This document shows positions 46,917-56,295 of a stretch of 64,000 nt of DNA, one piece after another (the stretch's first letter is position 1; each line of letters starts with the position of its first letter). This stretch comes from Marinobacter sp. LQ44 (GTDB lineage Bacteria > Pseudomonadota > Gammaproteobacteria > Pseudomonadales > Oleiphilaceae), in the NCBI RefSeq assembly GCF_001447155.2, contig NZ_CP014754.1, positions 3,410,001 through 3,474,000 of the forward strand, read 5' to 3'. The notes beneath the pieces were generated by a model. The model was not told the origin of the DNA, did no database searches, and worked only from the letters and a program-made list of their open reading frames with translations. The position numbers and the translations under genes are program-made.

Positions 46917-48179
46917 TCAGAGCTTGAACTCAGTCCTCAGCTTCTTCTCGACCAGCTGATTTTTCAGGTGCGCAACCTTGGGCAGACCATTCTCGAATGG
47001 CGGGAAGCTCTCGCCCTCGATCAACGGCTGCAGGTAGTCCCGGCAATCCTGGGTAATGCCAAAGCCGTCATCGGTAATGTAGTGGATCGGCATTTTCTTT
47101 TCCTGGTTGGCCACTTCGCTCAGGTTGGCCTCACCAATGCTCCAGCGGTAGGGTTTCGCCTGCTCGCGAACGATGGTGGGCATCAGCGCCTGTTTGCCCG
47201 CTATTGCCATTTCCACTGCGGCCTTGCCTACGGTATATGCCTGCTCTACATCAGTGGCCGAGGCAATGTGCCGGGCGGCCCGCTGCAGGTAGTCAGCAAC
47301 GGCCCAGTGGTACTTGTGTCCCAGGGCCTGTTTGACCATGTTGGCCAGTGCCGGAGCAACACCGCCCAGTTGGGTATGGCCAAAGGCATCCTTGGCACCG
47401 GCGTCGGCCACAAAGCGGCCGTCTTCGTACTGGGCACCCTCAGAGGCGACTACCACGCAGTAGCCGTAATCTTTCACGCACTGGTCGACCCGCTCCAGGA
47501 ACTTCTCCCGGTTGAACGGAATTTCCGGGAACAGAATGATGTGCGGCGGCTGGCCTTCACCCTGGCCGGCCAAGCCACCAGACGCTGCAATCCAGCCCGC
47601 GTGCCGGCCCATTACTTCCAGGATGAACACCTTGGTGGAAGTTTCGCACATGGATTTGATGTCCAGGCTGGCTTCCAGGGTAGAGGTGGCAATGTACTTG
47701 GCTACCGAGCCAAAGCCCGGGCAGCAGTCGGTGAACGGCAGATCGTTATCCACTGTCTTGGGCACACCAATGCAGGTGATCGGATAACCCATTTTTTCAC
47801 CAATCTGTGAGACCTTGTACGCCGTATCCTGAGAGTCGCCGCCACCGTTGTAAAAGAAGTAGCCGATGTCGTGGGCGCGGAAGACTTCGATCAGCCGCTC
47901 GTACTCGCGCTGGTTCTCGGAGATGTTTTTCAGTTTGTAGCGGCAGGAGCCAAAGGCGCCGCCCGGGGTGTGAAGCAGCGCGGCAATGGCGTCGTCTGAT
48001 TCCAGGCCGGTGTCGATCAGCTCTTCTTTCAGGGCGCCGATAATGCCGTTACGACCGGCAAACACCTTGCCTATTTTATCCGTGTGCTTGCGTGCGGTCT
48101 GGATAACGCCACAGGCGCTGGCATTGATAACGGCGGTAACCCCGCCAGACTGGGCATAAAATGCGTTCTTGATAGCCAT
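46917..48179 (-). CDS. PPi-dependent 6-phosphofructokinase
   Basis: This 420-residue enzyme phosphorylates fructose 6-phosphate using pyrophosphate, and can run in reverse. The nucleotide-binding loop is NGGGDSQDTAYKV, where Asp after GG replaces the Gly of ATP-dependent enzymes, and PKTVDNDLPFTD carries the Lys that also marks PPi use. MGRHAGWIAA is the substrate-binding signature. It is a single gene, divergent from mpl. Reliance on a reversible PPi enzyme suggests that glycolytic flux is modest or gluconeogenic in this organism (inference). Confidence 0.9.
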   Translation of the reverse strand: MAIKNAFYAQSGGVTAVINASACGVIQTARKHTDKIGKVFAGRNGIIGALKEELIDTGLESDDAIAALLHTPGGAFGSCRYKLKNISENQREYERLIEVFRAHDIGYFFYNGGGDSQDTAYKVSQIGEKMGYPITCIGVPKTVDNDLPFTDCCPGFGSVAKYIATSTLEASLDIKSMCETSTKVFILEVMGRHAGWIAASGGLAGQGEGQPPHIILFPEIPFNREKFLERVDQCVKDYGYCVVVASEGAQYEDGRFVADAGAKDAFGHTQLGGVAPALANMVKQALGHKYHWAVADYLQRAARHIASATDVEQAYTVGKAAVEMAIAGKQALMPTIVREQAKPYRWSIGEANLSEVANQEKKMPIHYITDDGFGITQDCRDYLQPLIEGESFPPFENGLPKVAHLKNQLVEKKLRTEFKL

Positions 48180-48323
48180 CTCGGGCTAAGGCCTCCTGCT
48201 GGTTCAACGATGGCGCAGATGATACGCCAAACACGGCGGTTTTTCATGAGCACATACCGGCTCTTGACCCCGCAGAAAGTATGGTAGAGGCTTGGCAGGT
48301 TTCAAACCGGAGGCAACACGTTA

Positions 48324-49718
48324 ATGCACATACACATTCTGGGCATCTGCGGCACCTTTATGGGTAGCCTGGCGGTTATCGCCAGAGAGCTTGGCCATAC
48401 CGTGACCGGCTCCGATCAGGGTGTTTACCCGCCCATGAGTACCCAGCTTGAGGCTCAGGGCATCGAGTTGATGCAAGGGTACCGTGCCGACAATCTTGAG
48501 CCCAGACCAGATCTGGTGCTGATCGGCAATGCCATGTCCCGGGGCAATCCGGAAGTGGAAGCAGTGCTCAATCGCGGCATTGATTACATGTCTGGCCCCG
48601 AGTGGCTGGCCCGGGAAGTGCTCCGCCATCGCTGGGTGATGGCGGTTGCCGGCACCCATGGCAAAACCACCACCACCGCTATGCTGTTGTGGATTCTGGA
48701 CCAGGCTGGGTTTGATGCCGGTTACCTGGTCGGTGGCGTACCCCAGGATTTCCCGGTTTCGGCGCGCCTCGGCACCAGTGACTTTTTCGTGATTGAGGCG
48801 GATGAATACGACAGTGCGTTTTTCGACAAGCGCTCCAAATTCATCCATTACCGCCCGAACACCCTGATACTGAACAATCTGGAATACGACCACGCCGATA
48901 TCTTCGACAGCGTGGAAGCCATCGAGCGCCAGTTCCACCACTTGGTGCGTACCGTACCCTCCCAGGGGTTGATTATCCGCCCGGCGCTGGACAAGCACCT
49001 GGACAACGCCCTCGACATGGGCTGCTGGAGCCCGGTGCAGGATACCGCCATTGGCAGCGAGATCAGCCGTACCGCAGACTGGCGCGCTGAACTGCTGGCG
49101 GAGGATGGCAGCCGGTTCATGGTGATTCACCACGAGCAACCGGTCGCCACCCTGAAGTGGAATCTTACCGGCATGCACAATGTGCGCAACGCGCTCTCGG
49201 CCATCGCCGCTGCCCGCCATGTGGGTGTCACCCCGGACCATGCAGTGGCAGCTCTGTGCCGGTTCTCCGGCGTGAAACGGCGCATGGAACTGGTGGGCGA
49301 AGTAGGCGGTGTGCGTGTGTATGACGATTTCGCTCATCATCCCACGGCCATCGCCCTGACGCTGGAAGGCTTGCGTAACCGGGTGGGGGATGAGCCGATA
49401 CTGGCGATCATCGAACCCCGGTCCAACACCATGAAACAGGGCGTGCATCAGCAAACCCTGATTCCCAGTGCCGCTGCTGCTGACCGGGTACTCTGGGGTA
49501 ACCTCAGCGAGATGACCTGGCTGCCAGAACTGGTCGAGGGCTGGCGTGCTGAACACGGTGAGCTGGATCACCATGCCGTGGAAGATTCGGTCGAGGCACT
49601 GATTGCCCGGGCCCTGGAACAGCTGCCTGAAACCTGCCACATTGTGGTTATGAGCAATGGCGGCTTTGGTGGTATTCATCGCAAACTGGTTGCCGAACTG
49701 GAGAAACGTCGTGGCTGA
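48324..49718 (+). CDS. mpl: UDP-N-acetylmuramate:L-Ala-gamma-D-Glu-meso-DAP ligase Mpl
   Basis: Mpl re-attaches recovered tripeptide to UDP-MurNAc in peptidoglycan recycling. The protein is 464 residues with the Mur-ligase fold: MHIHILGICGTFMGSLA at the N-terminus, AGTHGKTTTTAMLLWIL as the P-loop near residue 115, and FAHHPTAIALTLEGLR and IEPRSNTMKQGVH in the C-terminal domain. GGAGG lies 9 bases before the start. Its last 8 bases overlap ubiX, which begins at GTG 49711. Confidence 0.96.
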   Translation: MHIHILGICGTFMGSLAVIARELGHTVTGSDQGVYPPMSTQLEAQGIELMQGYRADNLEPRPDLVLIGNAMSRGNPEVEAVLNRGIDYMSGPEWLAREVLRHRWVMAVAGTHGKTTTTAMLLWILDQAGFDAGYLVGGVPQDFPVSARLGTSDFFVIEADEYDSAFFDKRSKFIHYRPNTLILNNLEYDHADIFDSVEAIERQFHHLVRTVPSQGLIIRPALDKHLDNALDMGCWSPVQDTAIGSEISRTADWRAELLAEDGSRFMVIHHEQPVATLKWNLTGMHNVRNALSAIAAARHVGVTPDHAVAALCRFSGVKRRMELVGEVGGVRVYDDFAHHPTAIALTLEGLRNRVGDEPILAIIEPRSNTMKQGVHQQTLIPSAAAADRVLWGNLSEMTWLPELVEGWRAEHGELDHHAVEDSVEALIARALEQLPETCHIVVMSNGGFGGIHRKLVAELEKRRG

Positions 49719-50331
49719 TAACTCGCCGGTCATCAATCTGGCCTTTACCGGTGCCTCTGGTGCCCAGTATGGGCTGCGACTGCTGCAATGCCTGGCAGCC
49801 AATGGCTGCCGGGTGAATGTGATGGTGAGCAAGGCTGCCCAGGTGGTAATCGCCACCGAGACAGAGTTCCGGCTGCCGGGTTCCAAGCCGGCCATGGTTG
49901 AGGCGTTCACGGACTATGCCAAGGCAAAGCCGGGGCAGGTGCAGGTGTTTGGCCGGGAAGAGTGGTTCTCGCCGCCCGCTTCCGGCTCTGGAGAAAAGGC
50001 CCCGCTGGTGATCTGCCCCTGCAGCACGGGCACTTTGTCTGCGCTGGCGACCGGCGCCAGCAACAACCTGATCGAGCGGGCCGGCGATGTGGCGCTGAAA
50101 GAACGTCGCAAGCTGATCCTGGTCTTGCGCGAAACGCCATATTCCGAGGTTCACCTGGAAAACATGCTCAAACTGACCCGCATGGGGGCGGTAATCATGC
50201 CCGCCAGCCCCGGGTTCTACCACAACCCCCAATCACTGGATGACCTGGTGGACTTCATGGTGGCGCGGATTCTGGACCACCTGGACCTGCCGCAAACTCT
50301 GGTACCCCGTTGGGGCGAGAGCGCGGACTGA
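49711..50331 (+). CDS. ubiX: Flavin prenyltransferase UbiX
   Basis: UbiX makes the prenylated FMN cofactor used by UbiD-type decarboxylases. The protein is 206 residues. The N-terminal NLAFTGASGAQYGLRLLQ and the RETPYSEVHLENMLKLTRMGAVIMPASPGFYHNP segment are diagnostic of the family. It begins at GTG 49711, with GGAG 8 bases upstream inside mpl. The matching ubiD is not in the window. Confidence 0.95.
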   Translation: MADNSPVINLAFTGASGAQYGLRLLQCLAANGCRVNVMVSKAAQVVIATETEFRLPGSKPAMVEAFTDYAKAKPGQVQVFGREEWFSPPASGSGEKAPLVICPCSTGTLSALATGASNNLIERAGDVALKERRKLILVLRETPYSEVHLENMLKLTRMGAVIMPASPGFYHNPQSLDDLVDFMVARILDHLDLPQTLVPRWGESAD

Positions 50332-50460
50332 TGATCTGCGCCCGTCCGGGGCGATGGTTTTGGCCAAAGCGATTGATGGTTTTCACCATTGAGCGAAAAC
50401 CCGCCCCGCCACAGACTTGCTGAACACAACGATAAACCAACCCGTTCACCGAGGTTCAGC

Positions 50461-51600
50461 ATGATTCCACGTACTCTTTTCGACGCCGATCTTGAAGGCT
50501 TCCGGGACTCCGTCCGCAAATTCCTGGAGCAGGAAGCCGCGCCTTATCACGAGCAATGGGAAAAAGACGGCCAGGTCAGCCGCGAGCTCTGGCTGAAGGC
50601 GGGCGAGCTGGGCTTCCTGTGCCCGATGCTGCCGGAAGAGTATGGCGGTGTTGGCGCCGATTTCCGCTACTCGGCGGTCATCATGGAAGAAATCTCCCGG
50701 GCCGGTTTGTCTGGCATCGGCTGGGGGCTGCATTCCGATATCGTTGCGCCCTACATCCTGAACTACGGCTCAGAAGAGCAGAAGCAGAAATATCTGCCCA
50801 AAATGGCTTCCGGTGAAATGATCACCGCCATCGCCATGACCGAACCGGGCGCGGGTTCTGACCTTCAGGGCGTGAAAACCACCGCGATTCGCCAGGGCGA
50901 TCACTATATTCTGAACGGCTCCAAAACCTTTATCACCAACGGCCAGCTGGCGGACCTGGTGATCGTTGTTGCCAAGACCGACCCCAAGGAAGGCGCCAAG
51001 GGCACCAGCCTTTTGCTGGTGGAAGCCGCCTGGGAAGGCTTCGAGAAAGGTCAGAACTTGAACAAGGTGGGCATGAAGGCCCAGGATACCTCCGAGCTGT
51101 TCTTCCAGGATGTAAAAGTGCCGGCAGACAACCTGCTGGGCGCCATGGAAGGGCAGGGCTTCTTCCAGCTGATGCAGGAACTGCCGGCGGAGCGCTTGCA
51201 AGTGGCGCTGACCGCGGTGGCGGCCGCCGAGGCTGCCTGGCAGTGGACTCTGGACTACGTGAAAGAGCGCAAAGCCTTCGGTAAACCGGTTATCGCGTTC
51301 CAGAACACCCGCTTCAAGCTGGCGGAACTGAAAGCCGAGATCACCGCCGCCCGCGTGTTTACCGACCGCTGCCTGGAACTGCACCTGGACAAGAAGCTGG
51401 ACATTCCCACAGCCGCCATGCTCAAGCAGCACACCACCGACCTGCAGTGCAAGGTGATGGACGAATGCGTGCAGCTGCACGGTGGTTACGGATACATGTG
51501 GGAATACCCGATCGCCCGGGCCTGGGCAGACTCGCGGGTTCAGCGCATCTATGCCGGCACCAACGAAATCATGAAGGAAATCGTGGCCCGGTCGTTCTGA
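50461..51600 (+). CDS. Acyl-CoA dehydrogenase
   Basis: This 379-residue FAD enzyme removes electrons from acyl-CoA in fatty-acid or amino-acid breakdown. Signature 1 is AMTEPGAGSDLQG and signature 2 includes QLHGGYGYMWEYPIARAWADSRVQRIYAGTNEIMKEIV, with the catalytic Glu just before the C-terminal IVARSF. The start is ATG 50461 with GAGG 8 bases upstream, although the frame is open from 50389. It is a single gene followed by a GC hairpin. Chain-length preference is not readable. Confidence 0.93.
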   Translation: MIPRTLFDADLEGFRDSVRKFLEQEAAPYHEQWEKDGQVSRELWLKAGELGFLCPMLPEEYGGVGADFRYSAVIMEEISRAGLSGIGWGLHSDIVAPYILNYGSEEQKQKYLPKMASGEMITAIAMTEPGAGSDLQGVKTTAIRQGDHYILNGSKTFITNGQLADLVIVVAKTDPKEGAKGTSLLLVEAAWEGFEKGQNLNKVGMKAQDTSELFFQDVKVPADNLLGAMEGQGFFQLMQELPAERLQVALTAVAAAEAAWQWTLDYVKERKAFGKPVIAFQNTRFKLAELKAEITAARVFTDRCLELHLDKKLDIPTAAMLKQHTTDLQCKVMDECVQLHGGYGYMWEYPIARAWADSRVQRIYAGTNEIMKEIVARSF

Positions 51601-51616
51601 TCGGAGCCCTGTAAGT

Positions 51617-51644
51617 GCAAGCCCCGGCACATTCCGGGGCTTGC
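51617..51644 (+). terminator. GC hairpin after acyl-CoA dehydrogenase
   Basis: GCAAGCCCCGG (51617-51627) and CCGGGGCTTGC (51634-51644) form a perfect 11-bp stem with a 6-base loop. The downstream T content is low, so it is a probable but not classic terminator. Confidence 0.65.
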
Positions 51645-51740
51645 CTGTTACCAAACTTTACAATTTGCCAAGCCTGTCAAGGTCTGCACCGATTACATCT
51701 CCTAAAGTAGCGGCACTAATAAAGATAAATGGTTGCCGCG

Positions 51741-53678
51741 ATGAAACGCCTGATCACCCTTACTGTTCCTTTGCTGTCTCTTGTTATCGCCGGTTGCGGT
51801 GAAGAATCCGATCGCTTGCCGGTTGACGGGCGAGATTTCGATGGGGTTGATTACAGCGAGCCTGGGCCATATCAGGGGCGCGTGATTGACGGTTACCTCA
51901 ACAATGCTCGAGTCTGGCTGGATATTGATGGTGATGGCCAATTCACCCCGGGCCCGCTGGAGGTGGAGTTGGCCAACGGCGCAGTGGTGACCCTCGACGA
52001 AGGCGAGCCCACGGCCATGAGTGGCCCGGGCGGCAGGTTCTCCATCGATATCTCGGCACTCAGCGTGGACCCATCCGTTGGGCCTAATCTGGACCCCAGG
52101 CATTACCCGCTGTACGCCCTGGCCATTCCCGGCAAAACCCTGGAGGAAACCTCCCGCGGCGACGTGGTTGTTCAGCAGGCTTACCTGATGTCGGCCGGCC
52201 CCGGCATCCGTAACGTGACACCACTGACCACACTGGCCCGGTTCCGCGCCGACGCCGCCCGCCGCAACGGCCTGAGCCCGGTCAATGAAAGCCAGTTTGC
52301 GGACCTGGATGGTCTGAACCTCTGGCAGGACTACATCGTTGCTGGTGATCAACGCGCCCACGCCTACGCCAGAGCCTTGGCCCGCTTCATGGCCAGCCAG
52401 ATTCCGGATAGTTACAACGACGTGCTCTCGCGTCCAGAAAGCGATGGTACCGAGCGGCAGCTCAGTCAGGATGCTGTTTTCCTGTTGGGGTATTCCCTGG
52501 TGCAGAACGCGGGCGAAGTTATTGCCATCGTCGATGCGGCTGCGGCAGGCAATTACGAGAATCTGGACACCGATTCACTGGCATTGCCCAACGTGCCAGT
52601 GGAGTCGGCCAATCCGGTGCTGTTGACCCGGCTGCAGGTATCGGCGGATTCCAGACGGGGGCAGGACCTGCCCACCGGAACCTCGGATCTCGATATCTCC
52701 GCGGAATTGTTCTTTGATTACACCGAAGACGGACGGTTGCTTTCCGTGTCCAGTCGTGGGTGCCTGGCGCCTTCCTTGCCCGAGTTGGCTCGCCTGATTC
52801 AGGTGAACGGTTATATGGCGCAGTTGAAAACCCAATGGCTGCCGTCAGCCTCTCTCTCCCGCCAAAGTCGGCAGCGCTATGAGGAAGAGGGCGAGGCCAT
52901 CCACGAGCGAATTGTCTTCGATTGGGACAATCAGCAAGCGTACTTCGACACCGTAACCAGCTGCCATGAGCAAACCCTGGCGGTTTCTCCGGAAAGCTCA
53001 GAGCTTGACGGAACGCCGGAACTGTCCTGGAGCTGGACCCAGGATGATGCCGGAGTAGAGTTGGTTGAGCGCCAAGGGAATGCGGGAGTTGAGCGGCAAA
53101 CCTTCACGACACTGGCGGCCAACTCGCCATCGGAAGAGCTGGAGGCAGATGCGCCGGATTGGGTGACCGGTTACCGGGTACTGGCGGAGGAGGTGACGGA
53201 AGCAGAACTCAGTTTCACCACGCCCGATGAGGCCTGCGAACCTGAAGGTACCGACCGAACACCGGTTGATGAGGCGGCACCCTATGTCACCCGGCTATTC
53301 CCGTTTGACTACGCCGGCAATACAGAGGCCGCCAACAACTTCGGGCCCCGAGCCTATGAGTACGACGCCCGTGACGTGGACGGACTGGTCATAGAGCGAT
53401 TGCTGAAACTGCCGTTCCTGGACACTGCAACGGCTAATCTCGATGGGGTCAGCCCCGGTGATGGCGCCTTCCAGTGGTCGCTCTACTACCCCCGGCTGGA
53501 TGCCGACAGCCTGAACCCCGACCTGCCAAACTTGATCCAGACGGCGTACCTGCTGGATGTGACAACCGTGGCCGGTTGTGGTGCCCGGTTCCAGGATGCG
53601 CCCAGAAATGCTTATGCCAGGGTGGATTATCAGTATCAGACCCTGTCGGATTACCTGGTGGGTTTGCTGGCGGAGTGA
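51741..53678 (+). CDS. Large hypothetical lipoprotein
   Basis: I do not recognise this protein as a named family. It is about 645 residues with a lipoprotein signal peptide ending VIAGC (Cys19 from ATG 51741), so it should sit on a membrane facing the periplasm or outside. Near residue 65 is WLDIDGDGQFTPGPLE, a DxDxDG motif like calcium-binding loops. The region around residues 60-180 has the alternating strand style of extracellular binding modules, and four Cys occur in the rest. It is a single gene between an acyl-CoA dehydrogenase and a gene remnant. Confidence 0.8.
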   Translation: MKRLITLTVPLLSLVIAGCGEESDRLPVDGRDFDGVDYSEPGPYQGRVIDGYLNNARVWLDIDGDGQFTPGPLEVELANGAVVTLDEGEPTAMSGPGGRFSIDISALSVDPSVGPNLDPRHYPLYALAIPGKTLEETSRGDVVVQQAYLMSAGPGIRNVTPLTTLARFRADAARRNGLSPVNESQFADLDGLNLWQDYIVAGDQRAHAYARALARFMASQIPDSYNDVLSRPESDGTERQLSQDAVFLLGYSLVQNAGEVIAIVDAAAAGNYENLDTDSLALPNVPVESANPVLLTRLQVSADSRRGQDLPTGTSDLDISAELFFDYTEDGRLLSVSSRGCLAPSLPELARLIQVNGYMAQLKTQWLPSASLSRQSRQRYEEEGEAIHERIVFDWDNQQAYFDTVTSCHEQTLAVSPESSELDGTPELSWSWTQDDAGVELVERQGNAGVERQTFTTLAANSPSEELEADAPDWVTGYRVLAEEVTEAELSFTTPDEACEPEGTDRTPVDEAAPYVTRLFPFDYAGNTEAANNFGPRAYEYDARDVDGLVIERLLKLPFLDTATANLDGVSPGDGAFQWSLYYPRLDADSLNPDLPNLIQTAYLLDVTTVAGCGARFQDAPRNAYARVDYQYQTLSDYLVGLLAE

Positions 53679-53961
53679 TTTGAACTCTTTGGGTTATGGC
53701 TTCCGGGTTTAGGGGCGGGGCCACGGCCCAAGAGGCCAGATTTGTCGGAACGTAAGTGTCATGAAACATGAGTTGGTTTCTTTATTCCCTCACTATTAAC
53801 GTGCCCAGCCTCCAAATAGGTCCAGTTGCTCGCGCTCGTAGTTAAAGGCGAAGATTTGCTGTAGGCGCTAAAATCGTGGGAAGCTCCATGCATGAGTTGT
53901 CCACCAATGTGATGCATTATTGCATCAAAAGCACAGAGTACAGACAAGTTAAAAGGGCACT
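53679..53961. other. Gene-free, AT-richer stretch with one dyad
   Basis: No gene is supported here. A perfect dyad, TGATGCA-TTAT-TGCATCA, lies at 53910-53927 and could be an operator. Base composition is lower in GC than the flanks. The short minus-strand frame at 53759-53989 has no recognisable content. Confidence 0.45.
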
Positions 53962-54279
53962 GTGCTGATTGGTATAGCTTCATACTCAACCTCGTTCTCT
54001 AACACTCGTGGATGGAGCTGGACATCTGCGATAACTCGAGCAGCTCAGTCTGAACAGTGGCTGGCGCCGTATTACGTGAAGGGTTGTCAATACTGTCGTG
54101 CGGTTCGTGAAGTGGTGAAAGGATTGGATCTAAATGTGCTGAATAGAGCTTGCCCAGAGGGACAGCCAGGGTATCGGGACGAACTCAGTAAGCTTAGTGG
54201 CAAGATCCAGGTTCCCTATCTGGCTGACGATAATAATTTGGTTCTGGGGCGGCTCGACAAAGCATTGGCGATTGGTTAA
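53962..54279 (+). pseudogene. Decayed glutaredoxin/GST-N domain fragment
   Basis: The frame encodes about 105 residues resembling the first domain of a glutathione S-transferase N-terminal-type protein: RGWSWTSAITRAAQSEQWL, then the redox site GCQYCRAVREVVKGLDLNV, then CPEGQPGYRDELSKLSGKIQVPYLADDN. Full-length relatives, as I recall them, run to about 250 residues with a second thioredoxin-fold domain; here the frame stops at 54279 and the remainder is absent. The start (GTG 53962) has no good ribosome-binding site. It is probably a pseudogene rather than a working single-domain glutaredoxin. Confidence 0.6.
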
Positions 54280-54582
54280 GAGCCTATAGCGAATACTAGT
54301 AATCTCTTTTTGAGCTTCTCGCTTCTATTACACAGCGGCCCCGATAGCCACGCCGGGATGAGCCAGCGGTTGGATTTCGTTCCGGGTAAGTCTGATGATT
54401 GGCAAAGATGTTCTGGTGGACTGGCGTAAGTCTAGACTCCAGTTAAGCATGCACCGACTGTAGGATATAGTTACACGAGCATCGGTATAGCATTGTCAGG
54501 TTCGTGATTTTCCCGTGGTCATTTATCATAACGTCAATGCGTTCCTTATCCTCCGGAAACTTACCTGCACTTAATAGGCTTT
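54280..54582. other. Gene-free leader region before the iron ABC permease
   Basis: No coding sequence is supported. The segment at 54520-54535 contains TTTATCATAAC, whose reverse complement includes ATGATAA, the core of a Fur box, and it lies about 55 bp before the permease start. The match to the full 19-bp Fur consensus is partial, so this is only a candidate. Confidence 0.35.
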
Positions 54583-56295
54583 ATGGCTGATTATACGACA
54601 TTAAAAACAAGCGGTTTGGCAGGCTCCGGTATCGGGGCCGACGCTGCCGATCATCACGCGCGCCGTTTCAACGCTTGGACACTTAGTACCTTTTTGATTG
54701 CATTGCTGGTGGCCCTGCCAGTGCTGGTCATACTGGCCCACGTGTTTTTCCCGTCCGGTGAGGTCTGGCGGCACCTGGTCAGCACCGTGCTCGGAAGCTA
54801 TCTGAGCAACACTGTGATTCTGAGCCTGTCGGTGGCTATTGGCACCACCCTAATCGGCACCGCCTGTGCCTGGCTGGTGGTGATGTGCCGTTTTCCCGGG
54901 AGGCGCCTGTTCGAGTGGGCACTTTTACTACCCCTTGCTGTACCGACCTACGTCATAGCTTACGCCTACACCGATTTCCTGCAGTTCGCCGGGCCATTAC
55001 AGAGTACCCTGCGTGACTGGTTTGGCTGGGAGTTTGGCGACTACTATTTTCCGGATATTCGATCGTTGGGTGGCGCGTCCCTGCTGATCACCATGGTGCT
55101 CTATCCCTATGTCTACCTGCTTGCCCGGGCCTCTTTCATGGAGCAGTCGGTAAGCGCACTCGATGTCGGTCGCACTCTGGGCCTTGGCCCCTGGCGCATG
55201 TTCAAGCGCATTGCCCTGCCGCTGTCGCGTCCCGCCATTATCGGCGGGGTCACACTGGTACTGATGGAAACGCTGAACGAGTTCGGGGCGGTCCAGTTCT
55301 TTGGTGTGGATACCTTCACGACCGGCATCTATCGTACCTGGTTTGGTCTGGGTGAGCCGGTGGCGGCTGCGCAGCTGGCGGCCTGTCTGCTGGTGTTCGT
55401 GGTATTAGTTGTGGTTCTTGAAAGGGTTTCCCGCGGAGGCAAGCAATACCATACCTCGGCGCGCTACCAGGCTCTGCCGGAGTATTCGCTCAAATCCCGA
55501 CAGGCCGCCCTGGCCTTTCTGGTCTGCTTCCTGCCCATTCTGATCGGGTTCATTGTGCCAGCGCTGATCCTCCTGGAAATGGCCATGACCACCGGCGATG
55601 CCCTTTTCGGTACCCGCTTCCTGGAGTTCGCGTTCAACAGCTTCATCCTGGCGTCGAGCGCGGCGCTAGTGGCCGTTGGTCTTGCAGTTATGCTGAGCTA
55701 TGGCGCACGCCTGAATCCCAGTTCCTGGGTCAGGGGCGCCAATCGGATTGCAGCCATGGGCTATGCCATCCCGGGGTCGGTTGTTGCGGTTGGCATCATG
55801 ATCCCCCTGGCCTGGGCAGACCAGCAGTTGAACCTTTTTCTGAGGGACAGCTTTGGCTTTATGGTGGGGTTGGTGCTCAGTGGCAGTGCATTTGTCCTAA
55901 TCTATGCCTATACCGTGCGTTTCCTGGCGGTGTCGTTCAACACCGTCGAGGCCAGTCTCGGGAAAGTGACGCCGTCCATGGACGCAGCGGCCCGCACGCT
56001 GGGCCAAACAGCGGGTGGGACTCTGCGCAAGGTGCACACGCCCATCATGCGCAGCAGTCTGCTGGCAGCAGGTATTCTGGTGTTCGTGGATGTGATGAAG
56101 GAACTGCCGGCCACCATCATTCTCAGGCCGTTCAACTTTGATACGCTGGCGGTGCGTGCCTACAGTCTGGCCTCTGACGAGCGGCTGGCAGAATCCGCCA
56201 TGTCCTCCCTGACCATTGTTGCCGTGGGCATCATTCCTGTAGTGATTCTCAGCCTGGCGATGCGCCGATCCCGTCCGGGCAATGACCGGGGTTAA
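54583..56295 (+). CDS. Ferric iron ABC transporter permease (FbpB-like)
   Basis: This 570-residue inner-membrane protein contains two fused permease halves with about twelve membrane segments. Each half carries an EAA-type coupling loop: ALDVGRTLGLGPWRMFKRIALPLSRPAI (near residue 195) and MDAAARTLGQTAGGTLRKVHTPIMRSS (near residue 465). The fused layout is typical of FbpB/SfuB/HitB iron importers. The ATPase gene converges on it with a 4-bp overlap and the binding-protein gene lies just beyond, so the set is complete though not one operon. Confidence 0.92.
   Translation: MADYTTLKTSGLAGSGIGADAADHHARRFNAWTLSTFLIALLVALPVLVILAHVFFPSGEVWRHLVSTVLGSYLSNTVILSLSVAIGTTLIGTACAWLVVMCRFPGRRLFEWALLLPLAVPTYVIAYAYTDFLQFAGPLQSTLRDWFGWEFGDYYFPDIRSLGGASLLITMVLYPYVYLLARASFMEQSVSALDVGRTLGLGPWRMFKRIALPLSRPAIIGGVTLVLMETLNEFGAVQFFGVDTFTTGIYRTWFGLGEPVAAAQLAACLLVFVVLVVVLERVSRGGKQYHTSARYQALPEYSLKSRQAALAFLVCFLPILIGFIVPALILLEMAMTTGDALFGTRFLEFAFNSFILASSAALVAVGLAVMLSYGARLNPSSWVRGANRIAAMGYAIPGSVVAVGIMIPLAWADQQLNLFLRDSFGFMVGLVLSGSAFVLIYAYTVRFLAVSFNTVEASLGKVTPSMDAAARTLGQTAGGTLRKVHTPIMRSSLLAAGILVFVDVMKELPATIILRPFNFDTLAVRAYSLASDERLAESAMSSLTIVAVGIIPVVILSLAMRRSRPGNDRG

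Noticed and set aside
48321..49910. 529-residue minus-strand frame
   Set aside because: It covers mpl and ubiX in antisense; those two genes have clear motifs and this frame has none.
53759..53989. 76-residue minus-strand frame in the gene-free region
   Set aside because: No ribosome-binding site, no family resemblance, and it overlaps the start of the remnant on the other strand.
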